Positions 6,332 to 6,547 of a stretch of 6,547 nt of DNA are shown piece by piece. Below the pieces are notes generated by a model. It was not told the origin of the DNA and ran no database searches. It saw only the letters and a program-made list of their open reading frames with translations. Both the position numbers and the translations under genes were made by a program. Location of the stretch: positions 9,918-16,464 of the forward strand of contig DCGG01000093.1 of NCBI GenBank assembly GCA_002315455.1. Reading direction: 5' to 3'. The DNA is from Lentisphaeria bacterium UBA1784. Lineage in GTDB: Bacteria; Verrucomicrobiota; Lentisphaeria; Victivallales; Victivallaceae. Numbering within the stretch: the first letter of the stretch is position 1; every line of letters starts with the position of its first letter.

Positions 6332-6356
6332 GACGCAAAAAAAAACGAAAAATTCC
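6332..6356 (-). promoter_or_regulatory. Candidate ECF-type promoter of the sigma operon
   Basis: On the minus strand GGAAT (6356-6352) is followed, after a 16-base spacer that is nearly all T, by CGTC (6335-6332). This resembles ECF promoters with GGAA-type -35 and CGTC-type -10 elements and T-tract spacers. The predicted transcript would start near 6325. That gives about 60 bases of leader before the ATG at 6265, but a nearly leaderless message for the ATG at 6319. It is a pattern match only; no sigma-70 style promoter was seen here. Confidence 0.4.
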
Positions 6357-6402
6357 GGTTCTCCGCGCAGAAGCAGGAAGAGGACCGTCAGGAGAACTCC
6401 GG
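6337..6402 (-). terminator. Probable intrinsic terminator of the ABC transporter gene
   Basis: The arm CCGGAGTTCTCC (6402-6391) covers the last codons before the stop of the ABC gene. It pairs with GGAGAACCGG (6364-6355), leaving a two-base AG bulge and a loop of 26 bases. The 3' arm is followed by AA, five T, CG and nine T. Stem plus T-tract fit a Rho-independent terminator, although the loop is long and the stem overlaps the coding end. Confidence 0.5.
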
Positions 6403-6547
6403 CGGCCGGACCTCCAGTTTCGCATCGCAGGAATCCACGGTGCTGAGCCGGTGGGCGGCCATGAGAACGGTGATATCTCCGCGAAGCCCCCCGAGAGCTT
6501 CGGCGAGGGCTTTCTCGGTGCCGGGGTCCAGCGCGCTGGTGGCCTCG
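6388..6547 (-). CDS. ABC transporter ATP-binding domain, C-terminal fragment (5' part outside the window)
   Basis: Only the last 52 residues are visible. They begin inside the Walker B/D-loop region (EATSALDPGTEKAL, fragment residues 1-14) and include the switch histidine in MAAHRLSTVDSCD (29-41; His32). This is the signature of exporter-type nucleotide-binding domains, which hydrolyse ATP to drive transport across the inner membrane. The frame stops with TGA at 6390-6388 after LEVRPPEFS, sooner than usual: typical exporters continue with a 'G-x-I-x-E-x-G-x-H' strand and helix. Membrane domain and substrate cannot be inferred. A terminator follows, so it is probably transcribed separately from the sigma operon. 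Confidence 0.88.
   Translation of the reverse strand, partial: EATSALDPGTEKALAEALGGLRGDITVLMAAHRLSTVDSCDAKLEVRPPEFS

Noticed and set aside
1..6547. Mobile elements, CRISPR arrays, tRNA or rRNA genes
   Set aside because: No transposase or integrase motifs, no regularly spaced repeats and no tRNA-like cloverleaf sequences were seen; the window is closely packed with ordinary coding genes.

Overview
The window is GC-rich and almost every base is coding, all on the minus strand, so transcription runs from high to low coordinates. The best taxonomic clue is the left-hand pair of exported proteins, DUF1549/DUF1553 followed by DUF1501. This pairing is characteristic of the Planctomycetota-Verrucomicrobiota-Lentisphaerota (PVC) bacteria. 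An ECF sigma factor with an adjacent anti-sigma gene in front of such a pair fits the same group. A lentisphaeral or verrucomicrobial source is my best guess, but the phylum cannot be fixed from this sequence alone.

Layout from right to left. (1) 6388-6547 is the last 52 codons of an ABC transporter ATPase domain. It is followed by a likely intrinsic terminator whose T-tract also lies inside a candidate ECF promoter. (2) 5717-6265 encodes an ECF RNA polymerase sigma factor. (3) 5217-5657 encodes a one-TM zinc-binding (HxxxCxxC) anti-sigma factor. (4) 4500-5168 encodes an exported coiled-coil protein, perhaps CpxP-like. (5) 3412-4503 encodes a two-domain RidA-fold protein resembling FkbO/Hyg5/XanB2 chorismatases. 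(6) 2606-3415 encodes a core-only class I-beta DAHP synthase. (7) 1098-2609 encodes a DUF1549/DUF1553 protein. (8) 1-1078 encodes a DUF1501 protein with a Tat-type signal, cut off by the window start.

Genes 4 to 7 are joined by three successive 4-base ATGA overlaps, and the other gaps are 19, 48 and 59 bases, so items 2 to 8 look like one operon. The right end reads as a regulatory cassette: an ECF sigma factor, its membrane-bound inhibitor, and possibly an envelope sensor. The left end encodes an exported protein pair of unknown biochemical role. The unusual part is the middle. The entry enzyme of the shikimate pathway, without a feedback domain, is translationally coupled to a probable chorismate-consuming enzyme. 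This suggests (inference) that the stress-type sigma factor turns on a pulse of a chorismate-derived small molecule together with the exported DUF1549/DUF1501 pair.

No tRNA, rRNA, CRISPR, insertion sequence, attachment site or origin was seen. The longest non-coding stretch is about 120 bases (6266-6387), or 68 bases (6320-6387) if the longer sigma start is used, so no stretch over 300 bases lacks a gene. The long plus-strand reading frames are antisense shadows of these genes.
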